The notes beneath the pieces were generated by a model, which saw only the letters and a list, made by a program, of their open reading frames with translations, was not told the origin of the DNA and did no database searches. A stretch of DNA of 64,000 nucleotides from positions 248,001 to 312,000 of the forward strand of contig NZ_LNSG01000002.1 in the NCBI RefSeq assembly GCF_001468395.1, given 5' to 3'. The number at the start of each line of letters is the position of its first letter. Position 1 is the stretch's first letter. Source of the stretch: Sphingopyxis sp. H073. Lineage in GTDB: Bacteria; Pseudomonadota; Alphaproteobacteria; Sphingomonadales; Sphingomonadaceae. Both the position numbers and the translations under genes were made by a program. Of the stretch, positions 43,434 to 53,376 are shown in pieces.

Positions 43434-43500
43434 TGGAGCCGAGGGAGTCAGTCTTGGGGTGGGAAGCGGACACAGCCTCTGTTCTTGGAAGTGCCTTTCA

Positions 43501-44868
43501 TCAAAGCCCAGATTTATTGAGAAGCGCCAGCACTTTCGGCCATTTCTCGTACTCGCTCCACTCTCTCAGGGTTTTTCCGTCTGAGGGCCTAACCGCGCCC
43601 ATGTCGGCGCCGCGAGAAATGAGCAACAGCGCAACATCTTCATCTGAAATGTTGAAAAGGATGTGTTCTCCTTCATTGTCCTTGAAGTCCGGATCGGCGC
43701 CAGCATCCAACAACAGTCTCGCGACGCCAACATCACTCACCTGCCACAAGATGCTCTCGCAGTAGCCGTTTTGGCAATGCTTTATGCTTGCTCCCGCATC
43801 CAATAGCAGCCGTATGACTGCTCTGCGATCGGTGGTGGCAGGATGCTTTTCGTCATTGCTCATCACACCGTTGGCAGCTTCAAAAAGTGGAGGGTCGCTT
43901 GGCAAGCGACTACCGTTATCTCCGTTCGGGTTCGCCCCCAGTCGGAGCATGTCGCTAACAATCTGGGGGTCTGCGTTCGCTGCAGCACTCGTTAGAAGCC
44001 TTGTTGCGAAGGCGCGGTCAATCCCACTGGAACTCTGCGGCTGATACAGAGCGTCGTACGCGGCGTGATTATCGGAATCCACTGCCGCCTGCAGTGCGCT
44101 CTTCCACTGCGCTTTGTCTGCAATGCCTCCGTTAGCAATCAGCCATTTGATCGCATCGCCATGGCCTTCGTAGATTGCTGTTCTCAGTGGGCTTGGCCCT
44201 TCGGCAAGAAAAATCGGGGCTCCCAAACCCTTCAAACGCTGCATCGTCCCCACGTCGTTGCGCTCTGCCGCAGCATCCATGAGTTCGAGCCCCAAAGTAC
44301 CTGCGAAGTCAGCGCCCTCTTCTTGAAGCATCGGGATGACCTGGGGTGTTCCCTCGATCCAGCGATTAGTTCCTGCTGCTGCATCAATTGCATCCTGAAG
44401 CGCTGTTACCGACGCGGGCATCCCTGCTTTCTCGCCGACATAGTCGACGATCGATTTCTTGCCGTTTCCAGTATCAATCGTCACCACATAGGTTGGATTG
44501 TCGGTAACCTCGGCGCGATACTCGTCGCGAAGGGTGAAAAATCGTGCCTCTTCGAATTGCGCCACAAGTTGTTCGATCGCCTGCGTCTCTATGGTTGTCT
44601 CGTGAGTGCCGGGGACTCGGACGCCGCTTTCTGTCGAGTACGCGCGATGAATATTGGCGACATCATCGGGATCGAGATTTGGCGTGGTTTCAAAAACCAC
44701 GCGACCGCGTCCTGTGATTGTAACTTTGTAATCTGGACACGATCCGAAGCAGGCAGTCCTTTGAAGGCTGATTACAAGCTTATCCTTGTTTACATCAGGA
44801 AAGGGCGCACTCAAGAAATGGCAAGCGCTTAGCAACAAACTGCAAATTCCAATCAAGATGGCTCGCAA
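43501..44868 (-). CDS. Ankyrin-repeat lipoprotein with N-terminal DUF6438-like domain
   Basis: The 455-residue protein starts with a lipoprotein signal (LLLSAC, Cys16). A DUF6438-like domain (about 30-165) has LVISLQRTACFGSCPDYKVTI. From about residue 200 a set of ankyrin-like repeats follows, such as PLRTAIYEGHGDAIKWLIANGG, VIRLLLDAGASIKHC and VARLLLDAGADPDFKDNEG. The start is TTG 44868, with AGGAG seven bases upstream. Base composition is clearly less GC-rich than both neighbours, which suggests recent acquisition. The function is unknown; ankyrins imply protein binding, and the lipid anchor places it in the envelope. Confidence 0.82.
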   Translation of the reverse strand: MRAILIGICSLLLSACHFLSAPFPDVNKDKLVISLQRTACFGSCPDYKVTITGRGRVVFETTPNLDPDDVANIHRAYSTESGVRVPGTHETTIETQAIEQLVAQFEEARFFTLRDEYRAEVTDNPTYVVTIDTGNGKKSIVDYVGEKAGMPASVTALQDAIDAAAGTNRWIEGTPQVIPMLQEEGADFAGTLGLELMDAAAERNDVGTMQRLKGLGAPIFLAEGPSPLRTAIYEGHGDAIKWLIANGGIADKAQWKSALQAAVDSDNHAAYDALYQPQSSSGIDRAFATRLLTSAAANADPQIVSDMLRLGANPNGDNGSRLPSDPPLFEAANGVMSNDEKHPATTDRRAVIRLLLDAGASIKHCQNGYCESILWQVSDVGVARLLLDAGADPDFKDNEGEHILFNISDEDVALLLISRGADMGAVRPSDGKTLREWSEYEKWPKVLALLNKSGL

Positions 44869-44950
44869 ATTTGCACTCCTGCACTCCGTTCACACGCGCT
44901 TGCTTATCAAACAAAGGACGAATGTCCGCAATCGTTCGAAAGCGGCCAGC

Positions 44951-46195
44951 CTAGGTCCGCTTCTTCTTCCAGAATTTCCAGCCGCTGCCGCTGCTGAGCA
45001 CGCCGGCGCGGAACAGGCGGACCGAGAGATAGACGGTGAGCGCGACCCAGATGGCCTGCCAGCCGAGCGCGAGCAGGTGGACGCCGACCGCATCGTCGGT
45101 AGCGGCGCGCGCTGCCATCGCGAAGGGCGACGAAAAGGGGAAGATCTGCGCGAAGCGGGCGAGGCCGGTGCCGGGGGCGCTCGCCGCCGCGGCCGAGAGG
45201 CTGAACATGCCGACTTGGAAGATGGTGATCGGCAGGCTGAGCATCTGGATCTCGCGCACCGTCGCCGCCTGCGCGCCGACGCCGAGAAACGCCGCGCCCA
45301 AAAGCAGGAAGGCCATGATGAAATAGGCGAGCGAGATGCCGAGGAAGAAGAGCCAGCCCGTCGCGGGCGCGGCCATCAGCGCGGGCTTGGCGGCGCCCGC
45401 GGCGGCGCCGGCCGCCGCGATGGCGGCGGGGTCGGCCTGAAGCGCGTAGAGAAATCCGCCGCCCATCGCGAGCGCGAACCAGAAGGCGATGAAGAGTATC
45501 GCGACGCCGAGCATCCCGAGCAGCTTGCCGAGGAAGACGCTTTCGAGCGGCACTGCAGCGGCGAGAATCTCGATGACCTTGTTGCCCTTTTCCTCGGCGA
45601 GCGAGCTCACCGTCTGGCCCGCGAGCAGCAAGGTCAGGAGGAAGATGGTGAACACCGCGACAAAGGCCAGGGTCTGCTGCGCCGCAATGCTGTTGCCGCC
45701 GTTCGACAGGCTTTCGAAGCGCGGCGCCACGGGTGGCAGCGGCCCGGCGGCGCGCGCGCGTTGCACCTCGGTGGCGAGGAGGACGAGATAGCGTCCCGGA
45801 CTGGTGCCCGGTTCGCGCTCGACGATGCGCGGCGCGGCGAGCGGTCCGCTCATCACCGCATAGGTGTCGCTGCCCTTCTCGCGCGCGATGGCGACCGGAT
45901 CGGCGGCCGGGGACACGACGCGGAGCACAAGAACCGCTGGTTCGCGCGGCATCGCGGCGCGCAGCCGGGCATCGGCAGTGCGCAGCACTTCGATATCGGC
46001 AGCATCGGCGATCGCGACGATCCGCCCCGCGCCGCGCGCGCTGTCGGCGAGCTGCGCGGCGCCGGTACCGCCGGCAAGCCCCATGGCCAGCATGAACAGC
46101 GGCGCGAGCAGGAAGAGCAGGAAGGTCGGCGTCGCGACGATGGCGAGGAAATCGCGGCGCGCGACGACGCGCATATTCCTGAGGAAGGCGTTCAT
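44951..46195 (-). CDS. ABC-2 type transporter permease (NatB-like)
   Basis: The 414-residue membrane protein has an N-terminal membrane segment (about 20-42) and a large extracytoplasmic domain (about 45-180). A cluster of five or six membrane segments follows. LAGQTVSSLAEEKGNKVIEILAAAVPLESVFLGKLLG is the signature cytoplasmic region of the ABC-2/NatB group. It pairs with the ATPase gene upstream, overlapping it by four bases. Sodium export is the textbook NatAB role, but the substrate cannot be told here. ATG 46195 is chosen by homology. Confidence 0.88.
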   Translation of the reverse strand: MNAFLRNMRVVARRDFLAIVATPTFLLFLLAPLFMLAMGLAGGTGAAQLADSARGAGRIVAIADAADIEVLRTADARLRAAMPREPAVLVLRVVSPAADPVAIAREKGSDTYAVMSGPLAAPRIVEREPGTSPGRYLVLLATEVQRARAAGPLPPVAPRFESLSNGGNSIAAQQTLAFVAVFTIFLLTLLLAGQTVSSLAEEKGNKVIEILAAAVPLESVFLGKLLGMLGVAILFIAFWFALAMGGGFLYALQADPAAIAAAGAAAGAAKPALMAAPATGWLFFLGISLAYFIMAFLLLGAAFLGVGAQAATVREIQMLSLPITIFQVGMFSLSAAAASAPGTGLARFAQIFPFSSPFAMAARAATDDAVGVHLLALGWQAIWVALTVYLSVRLFRAGVLSSGSGWKFWKKKRT

Positions 46196-47142
46196 GCCGC
46201 GGCCTCCTCGATCGCGTCGTTTTCGGGCGAGGCGTCGAAACCCGCGTCCACCTGCCGCACGATATGGACGAAGGCGTCGTGAAGCGCCGGGCGCGCGATC
46301 GACAGGCCCGCGACGCCGTGCCCGCTCGCCGTGATTCGCGCCAACAGCGGTTCGACCTCGCCATCCTCGATGGCGAAATGCCACGCGTCGCCCTTGCGCA
46401 TCGCCGCCGAGGGAAGCAGCGCCGCGACGGCGTCGCTACCGTCGCGCGGCGTATAGCGCACCTGCATCGGCAGCAGCGCGCGCGCTTCGTCGACGGTCCC
46501 CTCGAAGCGGCGCTGCGAGCGCGCGATGATCGCGAGCCGGTCGCAGAGCCGTTCGGCGTGCGCCATGACATGCGTAGAGAAGAGGATCGTCGCGCCGCGG
46601 TCGCGTTCGCGCCGGACGAGCATTTCGAGCCGTTCCTGGTTGACCGGGTCGAGCCCCGAGAAGGGCTCGTCGAGGACGATCAGATCGGGGGCGTGGACGA
46701 TCGAGCCGATCAGCTGGACCATTTGCGCCATGCCCTTCGACATCTTGCGGATCTTTTCGTCGATCACGCGTTCGAGGCCGAGTTCGGTCATGAAGGTCGC
46801 GGCCCGGCGGCGTCCCTCCGACCAGTCGAGCCCGCGCAGCGCGCCCATGAAGGCGATCGCCTCGCGCGCCTTCATGCCCGGATAAAGCCCGCGTTCCTCA
46901 GGGAGATAGCCGATGCGATGGCGCACCGATTGCGGCTTGTGGCCGCCGAGCAGGCGGCTCGTGCCCTCGTCGGGGTCGATGATGCCGAGGGTCATGCGCA
47001 GGCTGGTCGTCTTGCCCGCGCCATTGGGTCCGAGCACGCCATAGATGCTGCCCTCAGGCACCTGAAGCGACACATGGTCGACCGCCTTGAAGCTGTCGAA
47101 ATATTTGGTGAGGCCATCGGCCTCGACGCTGTAGTCGGTCAA
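46192..47142 (-). CDS. ABC transporter ATP-binding protein (NatA-like)
   Basis: The 316-residue ATPase has Walker [14 protein letters not shown] (about 39-51). The signature region [21 protein letters not shown] and Walker [16 protein letters not shown] are intact, with the switch histidine in [16 protein letters not shown]-terminal domain of about 90 residues, common in NatA-like proteins, follows. The stop overlaps the permease start by four bases. It diverges from queG. Confidence 0.93.
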   Translation of the reverse strand: MTDYSVEADGLTKYFDSFKAVDHVSLQVPEGSIYGVLGPNGAGKTTSLRMTLGIIDPDEGTSRLLGGHKPQSVRHRIGYLPEERGLYPGMKAREAIAFMGALRGLDWSEGRRRAATFMTELGLERVIDEKIRKMSKGMAQMVQLIGSIVHAPDLIVLDEPFSGLDPVNQERLEMLVRRERDRGATILFSTHVMAHAERLCDRLAIIARSQRRFEGTVDEARALLPMQVRYTPRDGSDAVAALLPSAAMRKGDAWHFAIEDGEVEPLLARITASGHGVAGLSIARPALHDAFVHIVRQVDAGFDASPENDAIEEAAA

Positions 47143-47209
47143 ACGCTGGTCCCCGATCTTCGGTCACGCCGTCTATGGCACGGACAGGCGGTTGCCGTAT
47201 AGAGCGCCA

Positions 47210-48271
47210 ATGGTTGCCGAAGCCTTGCCTCACCCCGAAACGCTCGAACAGCGGCTCGAAGCGGTCGCGCGCGCGCACGGCTTTGCTGCCTTCGGGATCG
47301 CGCGCGCCGACGCGGCGCCCGAAACCGCGGCGCGGCTCGACCGCTGGCTGGCCGAGGGATGCCACGGCGACATGATCTGGATGGAAAGCCGCAGCAGCCA
47401 GCGCGGGTCGCCGCAAGGGCTGTGGCCCGAGGTGCGGTCGGTGATCGCGCTCGGCATGAGTTATGCGCCCGAGGTCGATCCGCTGGCGCTGGCGGAGGTT
47501 CCGACACGCGGCCGCATCTCGGTTTACGCGCAGGGCGCCGACTATCATGACGTCGTCAAGAAAGCGCTGAAAGCCGTCGCGCGCTGGCTCGTCGCCGAGG
47601 CGAAGGAGGCAGAGGTCAAGGTGTTCGTCGACACCGCGCCGGTGATGGAAAAGCCGCTGTCGGCGGCGGCCGGGCTCGGCTGGCAGGGCAAGCATACCAA
47701 TCTGGTCAGCCGCGAGCATGGCAGCTGGCTGTTCCTTGGCGCGATCTATACGACGCTCGACCTTGCACCCTCGGTTGCAGGCCGCGATCGTTGCGGCAGC
47801 TGCGCCGCGTGCCAGCAGGCGTGCCCGACCGATGCCTTTCCCGCGCCCTACCGCCTCGATGCGCGGCGCTGTATCTCCTACCTCACGATCGAGCATGACG
47901 GGCCGATCCCGGTCGAGCTGCGGCGCGGCATCGGCAACCGCGTCTATGGCTGCGACGATTGCCTTGCGGTGTGCCCGTGGAACAAGTTCGCCGACACGGC
48001 GGCGCGGCACAAGGCCTTCCTGCCGCGCGGCGAACTGGTCGCCCCGGCGATCGCCGACCTTCTCGCGCTCGACGATGCGGGGTTCCGGCAGGTGTTCGCG
48101 GGGTCGCCGATCAAGCGGATCGGACGCGGGCGGATGGTGCGCAATGCCGCGATCGCGGCGGGAAACAGCGGCGATGCGCGATTCCGGGCGCGGCTGGAAG
48201 CGCTGACGCAGGACGAATCGCCGATGGTGGCCGATGCGGCGGCGTGGGCGCTTGCCGAACTGGCGTCCTGA
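47210..48271 (+). CDS. queG: Epoxyqueuosine reductase QueG
   Basis: The 353-residue cobalamin and iron-sulfur enzyme makes queuosine at tRNA position 34. The catalytic Asp141 is in [13 protein letters not shown]. The first cluster has Cys195/198/201/205 in [16 protein letters not shown]. The second includes Cys248/251/255 in [14 protein letters not shown]-terminal HEAT-like repeats end the protein ([21 protein letters not shown]). ATG 47210 is preferred over TTG 47192. It works on the same wobble position of tRNA as MnmEG, though on different tRNAs. Confidence 0.95.
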   Translation: MVAEALPHPETLEQRLEAVARAHGFAAFGIARADAAPETAARLDRWLAEGCHGDMIWMESRSSQRGSPQGLWPEVRSVIALGMSYAPEVDPLALAEVPTRGRISVYAQGADYHDVVKKALKAVARWLVAEAKEAEVKVFVDTAPVMEKPLSAAAGLGWQGKHTNLVSREHGSWLFLGAIYTTLDLAPSVAGRDRCGSCAACQQACPTDAFPAPYRLDARRCISYLTIEHDGPIPVELRRGIGNRVYGCDDCLAVCPWNKFADTAARHKAFLPRGELVAPAIADLLALDDAGFRQVFAGSPIKRIGRGRMVRNAAIAAGNSGDARFRARLEALTQDESPMVADAAAWALAELAS

Positions 48272-48273
48272 CG

Positions 48274-48642
48274 TCAGCGCCTGAGCGCGTTCACGCAGCT
48301 GTCGACATTGGCATCGCGCCCCTCGGGCGTGCGGGCGTCGACGTGCGTCGCAACCGGCTCGGCACCCTGTTTCGGGGCGTAATAATAGATGTCGAGGATA
48401 CAGGCGGTGCCCGCGAACTGCAGCTTGCGGCCGGCACCCTCGGCGACGTCGAGGCGCGGCTTGCCGAATTGCGACAGCGCCGCGCCGGCACGCTGGCCGA
48501 CGAGGCTGTTGTGCTGGACGATACGCGGGGTGACGGGTGGCGGCGCGGCGACCGGCCGCGCCGGGCGCGGTACGGCGGTGGTTCCGCAGCCCGCCAGGGC
48601 GGCTGCAAGCAGGATCGTCGGCAGCAGCCGGACCAGTTTCAT
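48274..48642 (-). CDS. Hypothetical small lipoprotein
   Basis: The 122-residue protein has a lipobox LAGC (Cys19) and a Pro/Ala/Arg-rich linker. A C-terminal domain contains two further cysteines (GTACILDIYYYAP and DSCVNALRR) that could form a disulfide. I do not recognise a family with confidence. The segment VGQRAGAALSQFGKPRLDV resembles small outer-membrane-assembly-type lipoproteins. It overlaps the EI24 gene by four bases and is convergent with queG. Confidence 0.7.
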   Translation of the reverse strand: MKLVRLLPTILLAAALAGCGTTAVPRPARPVAAPPPVTPRIVQHNSLVGQRAGAALSQFGKPRLDVAEGAGRKLQFAGTACILDIYYYAPKQGAEPVATHVDARTPEGRDANVDSCVNALRR

Positions 48643-49322
48643 CGCGGTTTCCCGTCGCTCAGGTGCAAAAGATGGACGGCCATAGCGGCGCTCAGGATCG
48701 GGGCCAACAGATTGGCGACGGGCACCAGGAAGCTTGCGGCGGACAGCAGGCCGAGCGACCAGCGTGTCGGCCGGTCGAAGCGCGGCCGGTCGGGGTGGCG
48801 CGCAAGCACCATCGCCTCGAGATCGCGGCCGAGCAGCAGTGCATTGACGGCGAGGGCGAGGATCGGGGTGCCGATACCGGTGACGAGCAGGACGATATAG
48901 AGCGGCAGCGCGAGGAGGTTGCCGACGATGAGGCGGCCGAGCGAGGCGAGCGCGAGCGCGATATTCTGCCGCCAGCCGACATCGACCGCGCGGCTTGCGG
49001 CGGCGGCATAGTGGCGCCCCTCGACATCGGCAACGATCGCGTCGGCGAACAGCCCGACGACGACGATCGCGACGGCGCGGAAGAGCAGCCAGCTTCCGAC
49101 GACGAGCGCGAGGGCGATCAGCACGCCCGCCATGTCGAGGCTCGCACCGTCCAGCCAGCGCCAGTGCGCGAGCGCCCAGCGCACGCCGAAGAAGATCGCG
49201 GCACCCGCGGCGGCGAAGATCAGCAGGGTGAGCGCAAGACTTTGCGCGAGGATGCGGATCACGCGCGGGCTCGGCAAGTCCCTGAGGGCAAGCAGGAAGG
49301 CGTGGACGGTGCGGGTCATCAT
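48639..49322 (-). CDS. EI24 (CysZ-like) membrane protein
   Basis: The 227-residue protein has four to five hydrophobic segments and the EI24/CysZ pattern. The N-terminal FLLALRDLPSPRVIRIL, RHYAAAASRAVDVGWRQNI and the C-terminal FLVPVANLLAPILSAAMAVH are typical. CysZ imports sulfate, but many alphaproteobacterial EI24 proteins have unproven roles. ATG 49322 is chosen from a tandem pair of ATG codons. It is co-transcribed with the lipoprotein gene downstream. Confidence 0.8.
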   Translation of the reverse strand: MMTRTVHAFLLALRDLPSPRVIRILAQSLALTLLIFAAAGAAIFFGVRWALAHWRWLDGASLDMAGVLIALALVVGSWLLFRAVAIVVVGLFADAIVADVEGRHYAAAASRAVDVGWRQNIALALASLGRLIVGNLLALPLYIVLLVTGIGTPILALAVNALLLGRDLEAMVLARHPDRPRFDRPTRWSLGLLSAASFLVPVANLLAPILSAAMAVHLLHLSDGKPR

Positions 49323-49429
49323 AGGGGGATGGGGCGCGGCGGGCCGCTTCGTCAAGCGATGCGCTTGCCTAGACGCGCTGTCGCCCTTAAAGCGCGCGGC
49401 AGTTTTCCCCGACCAGCACAGGATTTTTC

Positions 49430-50428
49430 ATGGCCTCCACCGCCCGTTTCGACGTCGTCGCCATTGGCAACGCCATCGTCGATGTTCTTGCCCGCGCCGA
49501 CGATGCGCTGATCGAGGCCGAGGGCCTGACCAAGGGGTCGATGCGGCTGATCGACGGCGACGAGGCCGAACGTCTCTATGCGGCGATGGGGCCCGCGGTC
49601 GAGGTTTCGGGCGGCTCGGCCGCGAACACGCTCGCGGGCATGGCGGCGCTCGGCGAACGCTGCGCCTTCATCGGGCAGGTCGCCGACGACCAGCTCGGCC
49701 ATGTCTTTACCCACGATTTGCGCGCGCTGGGCGTCGCGTATGAGACGCCGGCGCTCAAGGAAGGCGCGCCGACCGCGCGCTGCCTGATCCTCGTGACCCC
49801 CGATGGCCAGCGCACGATGAACACCTTCCTCGGTGCGAGCCACCTGCTCGAGCAGCGGATGATCGACGAGGCGTGGATCGCCGACGCCGAGATCCTCTAT
49901 CTCGAAGGCTATCTGTGGGATCCCGAACTGTCGCGCGCGGCAATGCGCCGCGCGATCGACGTGTCGCGCGCGGCGGGGCGAAAGGTCGCCTTCACGCTGT
50001 CCGACGCCTTCATCATCGACCGCCACGGCGCCGATTTCCGCAAGCTGATCGGCGCGGGGCTGTTCGACATCCTGTTTGCGAACGAGGTCGAGATCTGCGC
50101 GCTCGCCGAAACCGAGGATTTCGAGGCGGCGGTCGCCAAGATCGCGCCGCAGGTGCCGCTGCTTGTCGTCACGCGCGGTGCGCGCGGCGCGATCGCGCTC
50201 CGCGATGGGACACGAACCGAAGTCGGCGCCGAGCCGATCGAGACCGTCGTCGACACGACGGGCGCGGGCGACCTGTTCGCGGCGGGATTCCTCTCCGGCC
50301 TCGCCGAAGGGCGGCCGATCAAGGATTGCCTGACGATGGGCGCGGTGTGCGCGCGCGAGATCATCGCGCAAGTCGGCCCGCGCGCGCAGACCGACCTGAA
50401 GGCGAAGGTCGCCGCGCGCCTCGGCTAG
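49430..50428 (+). CDS. PfkB-family kinase, adenosine kinase-like
   Basis: The 332-residue sugar/nucleoside kinase has the first PfkB region in GGSAANTLAGMAALG and the second, with catalytic Asp281, in VVDTTGAGDLFAAGFLSGL. FDVVAIGNAIVDVLARADD is the typical start of alphaproteobacterial adenosine kinase-like proteins. The substrate is probably adenosine or a related nucleoside; ribokinase-like alternatives cannot be excluded. It is monocistronic and diverges from the EI24 gene. Confidence 0.87.
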   Translation: MASTARFDVVAIGNAIVDVLARADDALIEAEGLTKGSMRLIDGDEAERLYAAMGPAVEVSGGSAANTLAGMAALGERCAFIGQVADDQLGHVFTHDLRALGVAYETPALKEGAPTARCLILVTPDGQRTMNTFLGASHLLEQRMIDEAWIADAEILYLEGYLWDPELSRAAMRRAIDVSRAAGRKVAFTLSDAFIIDRHGADFRKLIGAGLFDILFANEVEICALAETEDFEAAVAKIAPQVPLLVVTRGARGAIALRDGTRTEVGAEPIETVVDTTGAGDLFAAGFLSGLAEGRPIKDCLTMGAVCAREIIAQVGPRAQTDLKAKVAARLG

Positions 50429-50500
50429 GGTCAGGATCCCGGGAACTTTTGCGTTCGCCGAAGCGTCCTTAGCGCCATAGTGCAAAAAGGAGGCTTCGCC

Positions 50501-50758
50501 ATGGCCGACGAAATCCACACGACGCGCGATCCCGACGGGACGACGCACACCACCACGGTCATCGACCGCGAACCGCGCCGCGGCGGCGGGATCGGCGTTG
50601 GCCTGATTGTCCTCGTCGCGATCGTGATCGCGGCCTTTTCCGCCTTTCAGTTCCTTGCGAACGACAAGACCGAAACGGGCGCGATCACCGAGGCAGCGCA
50701 GAAGGTCGGCGACGCCGCACAGGATGTCGGCGACGCGGCGCAGAAGGCGGTCGATTAG
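50501..50758 (+). CDS. Small single-span membrane protein
   Basis: The 85-residue protein begins at ATG 50501 behind a strong AAAAAGGAGG ribosome-binding site. A hydrophilic N-terminus with HTTRDPDGTTHTTTVIDRE precedes one membrane helix (about 29-51). An amphipathic Ala/Gly repeat tail follows, in which DAAQ(K/D)VG-type units recur (EAAQKVGDAAQDVGDAAQK). I do not recognise a family. The tail resembles stress-related helical repeats; that is only a resemblance. It is convergent with the flippase gene with one base between them. Confidence 0.75.
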   Translation: MADEIHTTRDPDGTTHTTTVIDREPRRGGGIGVGLIVLVAIVIAAFSAFQFLANDKTETGAITEAAQKVGDAAQDVGDAAQKAVD

Positions 50759-50759
50759 G

Positions 50760-52295
50760 TCAGGCGGCCGGCGCCGCGGCCTCGGGGTGCTTGCGGAACA
50801 GCGCGCGGTCGGCGGGGCCGAAGCCGCGGGTCCAGATCAGCCAGGCGTAGATGCCGAGGATGAAGGGGACGCCGATCAGCAGCTCCGCCCATTCGGGGAG
50901 CTTGGTCGCGCCCCAGCCGAGCACCGTCGCGCCCGCGGTTGCCCAGACGAGCGCCCAGCGCAGGCTGTTCACCGGCGCGCCGAGGATGTGCGCGAGCAGC
51001 CGCGCCTTGACCACCGATGCAAAGCCGAGCGCAAGCATCAGCGCGAGTGCGACCGCGGCGGCATAGTAGATCGGGTCGAGCCCCATCGAGCGCGCGACGA
51101 GGATCAGCGCGACGCTGAGCACCGCCTGCAGCGCGAGTGTCGCAAGGCTGATCAGCAGGTTGCGGTGGCGCGCGACATAGACGAGCGCGGCCTCGCTGAC
51201 GACCGCGGTGGCGGCGACGACCTCGGCGGCGAGGAGGAAGGCGAGCGCGCCCGCGCCGCCGACGAACTGCGGCCCGACGAGGCCCATGACGGCCTCGCCC
51301 GGGATGCCGAGCGCGAGCGCGATGCCCGCCTGCGCGGCGATGATCCAGAAGCCGACCTGGCTGACCTGTGCCGCCACGGCGGCAAGCCGCTTTTCGGCGA
51401 GGTTGCGCGTGATCACGGGGCCGAGGATCGGTTCGAAGCTGGTCTTGAGCTTCTGCGGCAGCGAGGCGACCTGCTGTGCCATATAATAGATGCCGTAGAT
51501 CGTCGGCGAGGTGAACTGGCCGAGGATGAAGAGGTCGAGGCGGCGTGTGCCCCATTCGATCGCATCGGCAGCGGCGAGCGGGGCGTTGCGCCGCGCAACT
51601 TTAAAGAGGTGCGCGGGGTGCGGTTGCCAGCCGCCGGGCCCGCCATAGTGGCGGATCATCGGAACGAGCGCGGTCAGGAAAGCGCCGATCATCGCGCTGC
51701 CATAGGAGAGCATCAGCCCGTCGCGCGGCGAGACGAACCAGAAACCGGCGGCGGCGATGCTGATCACCCACGGTTCGACGACGGCGCGCGCGCGCACCGT
51801 CGCGCCGACGTCGAAGCGATAGGCGCAGGCGGCGAGCGCGACGTCGGTGCCCGCGATCGCGAAGATCAGCAGCGCCATCCAGCGGTCGGTGCCGTCGATG
51901 CTGCCTGCCGGAAACATCAGCCCCGGAAAGAGGAGCAGGATCGCCGAGCCCGCCGCGGAGGCAAGGAAGGCGACGAACATGCCGTCCCAGACGACGGTGC
52001 GCTGGTCGGCGCCCGGCGCGCTCAATTGCTCGGCGAGTCCGCGCTTGAGGCCGAGCGTCGCGAGCTGCGCGACGAGTTCGATCACGAGGACGGCGAAGGC
52101 GAAGCGCCCGACCGCCTCGGGCCCGTACCAGCGCCCGGCGAAATAGAGGAAGGGCAGGCGCGCGACGAGGCGCAGAACGAAGCCGAAAAAATTGGTGCGT
52201 CCGCCCTTGGCAAGCGCCGCGGTATCCGCCTCGGCCTGTGGCGCAGTAGCGGACGAATCGGGGGTGCGCGCGGTCGCGCTGTCCGTGTGGCTCAA
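50760..52295 (-). CDS. Polysaccharide flippase (Wzx / MOP superfamily)
   Basis: The 511-residue membrane protein has about 12-14 hydrophobic segments and the polysaccharide-synthase pattern. RTNFFGFVLRLVARLPFLYFAGRWYGPEAVGRFA is the conserved first part. GIYYMAQQVASLPQKLKTSFEPILGP is the cytoplasmic loop typical of RfbX/Wzx proteins. It would flip undecaprenyl-linked glycan across the inner membrane. No glycosyltransferase lies next to it, but the flavoprotein-GtrA-STT3 unit is about 10 kb away. Confidence 0.83.
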   Translation of the reverse strand: MSHTDSATARTPDSSATAPQAEADTAALAKGGRTNFFGFVLRLVARLPFLYFAGRWYGPEAVGRFAFAVLVIELVAQLATLGLKRGLAEQLSAPGADQRTVVWDGMFVAFLASAAGSAILLLFPGLMFPAGSIDGTDRWMALLIFAIAGTDVALAACAYRFDVGATVRARAVVEPWVISIAAAGFWFVSPRDGLMLSYGSAMIGAFLTALVPMIRHYGGPGGWQPHPAHLFKVARRNAPLAAADAIEWGTRRLDLFILGQFTSPTIYGIYYMAQQVASLPQKLKTSFEPILGPVITRNLAEKRLAAVAAQVSQVGFWIIAAQAGIALALGIPGEAVMGLVGPQFVGGAGALAFLLAAEVVAATAVVSEAALVYVARHRNLLISLATLALQAVLSVALILVARSMGLDPIYYAAAVALALMLALGFASVVKARLLAHILGAPVNSLRWALVWATAGATVLGWGATKLPEWAELLIGVPFILGIYAWLIWTRGFGPADRALFRKHPEAAAPAA

Positions 52296-52368
52296 GCCTG
52301 GCGCCCCTTCTGCATGTCCCCGCGCAATCTAGCGCGGGGGTGCGGGGCAGGCAATCGGTGCAAAAGAC

Positions 52369-53376
52369 TCATCGGCCCTCTGGTCGGAGCGGCCGGCTGA
52401 GCAGGGCCTGAATCGCTTCGCCCGCGCGAATCTCGCCCGCGACGAGCCGCGCCACGGCGTCGGTAATCGGCATGTCGATGCCGTCGGCGCGCGCCGCCGC
52501 GGCGATCACGGGCGCGCTGAACGCGCCTTCGGCCACCGTGCGGCGGTCGGCCATCAGTCGGGCAGCCTCCTCGCCGCGCCCGAGACCCTGGCCGAGCGCG
52601 AAGTTGCGCGAATTGGACGAGGTGCAGGTGAGGACGAGATCGCCGAGTCCGGCGAGCCCGGCGAGCGTTTCCGCCTGCGCGCCGCGCGACAGGCCGAACC
52701 GCGTCATTTCGGCAAAACCCCGGCTGATCAGCGCAGCGCGTGCGTTGAGGCCGAGCCCGGCACCGTCGACAATGCCGCACGCGATCGCGAGGATATTCTT
52801 GACCGCCCCGCCGATCTCGGCGCCGATCATGTCGGCCGACACATAGGGACGGAAATGCGGACGCGCGAGCGACCCGGCGATGGCCTCGGCGGCCGCTGTG
52901 TCGGCGGCGGCGAGCGTGATCGCGGTTGGCAGGCCGGCGGCGACCTCGTGCGCAAAGGTCGGGCCCGAGAGCACCGCGAGCGGCCTCGCGGGGCAAAGCT
53001 GTTTGGCGATGTCGATCGGGAAGGCGAAGCTCTCGGCCTCCATACCCTTGCTGCAAAAGATCAGCGGCGCGTCGCCTGCGGGTAGATCGGTCAGAACCGC
53101 GCGCAGAAAGGGCACGGGGACGACGACGAGCAGCGCATCGCAGGCGGCGAGATCGGCGAGCGTTCCCGTCGCGGTCAGCGAGGACGAAAGCGCTGCGTCC
53201 GGCAAGAAGAGCGGGTTGCGATGTTCGGCGTTGATCGCGGCGACAACCTCCTCCTCGCGCGCCCAGAGGCGCACCGGCGCGCCGTCGGCGGCGAGCATCT
53301 GTGCGAGCGCGGTGCCCCACGCGCCGCCGCCGACGACGCCGAAGTTCGAATATGATGTCATGCCTTCACGCGTCAT
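52369..53376 (-). CDS. gpsA: Glycerol-3-phosphate dehydrogenase [NAD(P)+]
   Basis: The 335-residue enzyme makes sn-glycerol-3-phosphate for phospholipids. [18 protein letters not shown] is the Rossmann motif. [19 protein letters not shown] and the catalytic lysine in [14 protein letters not shown] are clear. [17 protein letters not shown] closes the active site. ATG 53376 overlaps the tsaD stop as ATGA and is preferred; ATG 53361 (MTSYSNF) is an alternative. Confidence 0.95.
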   Translation of the reverse strand: MTREGMTSYSNFGVVGGGAWGTALAQMLAADGAPVRLWAREEEVVAAINAEHRNPLFLPDAALSSSLTATGTLADLAACDALLVVVPVPFLRAVLTDLPAGDAPLIFCSKGMEAESFAFPIDIAKQLCPARPLAVLSGPTFAHEVAAGLPTAITLAAADTAAAEAIAGSLARPHFRPYVSADMIGAEIGGAVKNILAIACGIVDGAGLGLNARAALISRGFAEMTRFGLSRGAQAETLAGLAGLGDLVLTCTSSNSRNFALGQGLGRGEEAARLMADRRTVAEGAFSAPVIAAAARADGIDMPITDAVARLVAGEIRAGEAIQALLSRPLRPEGR

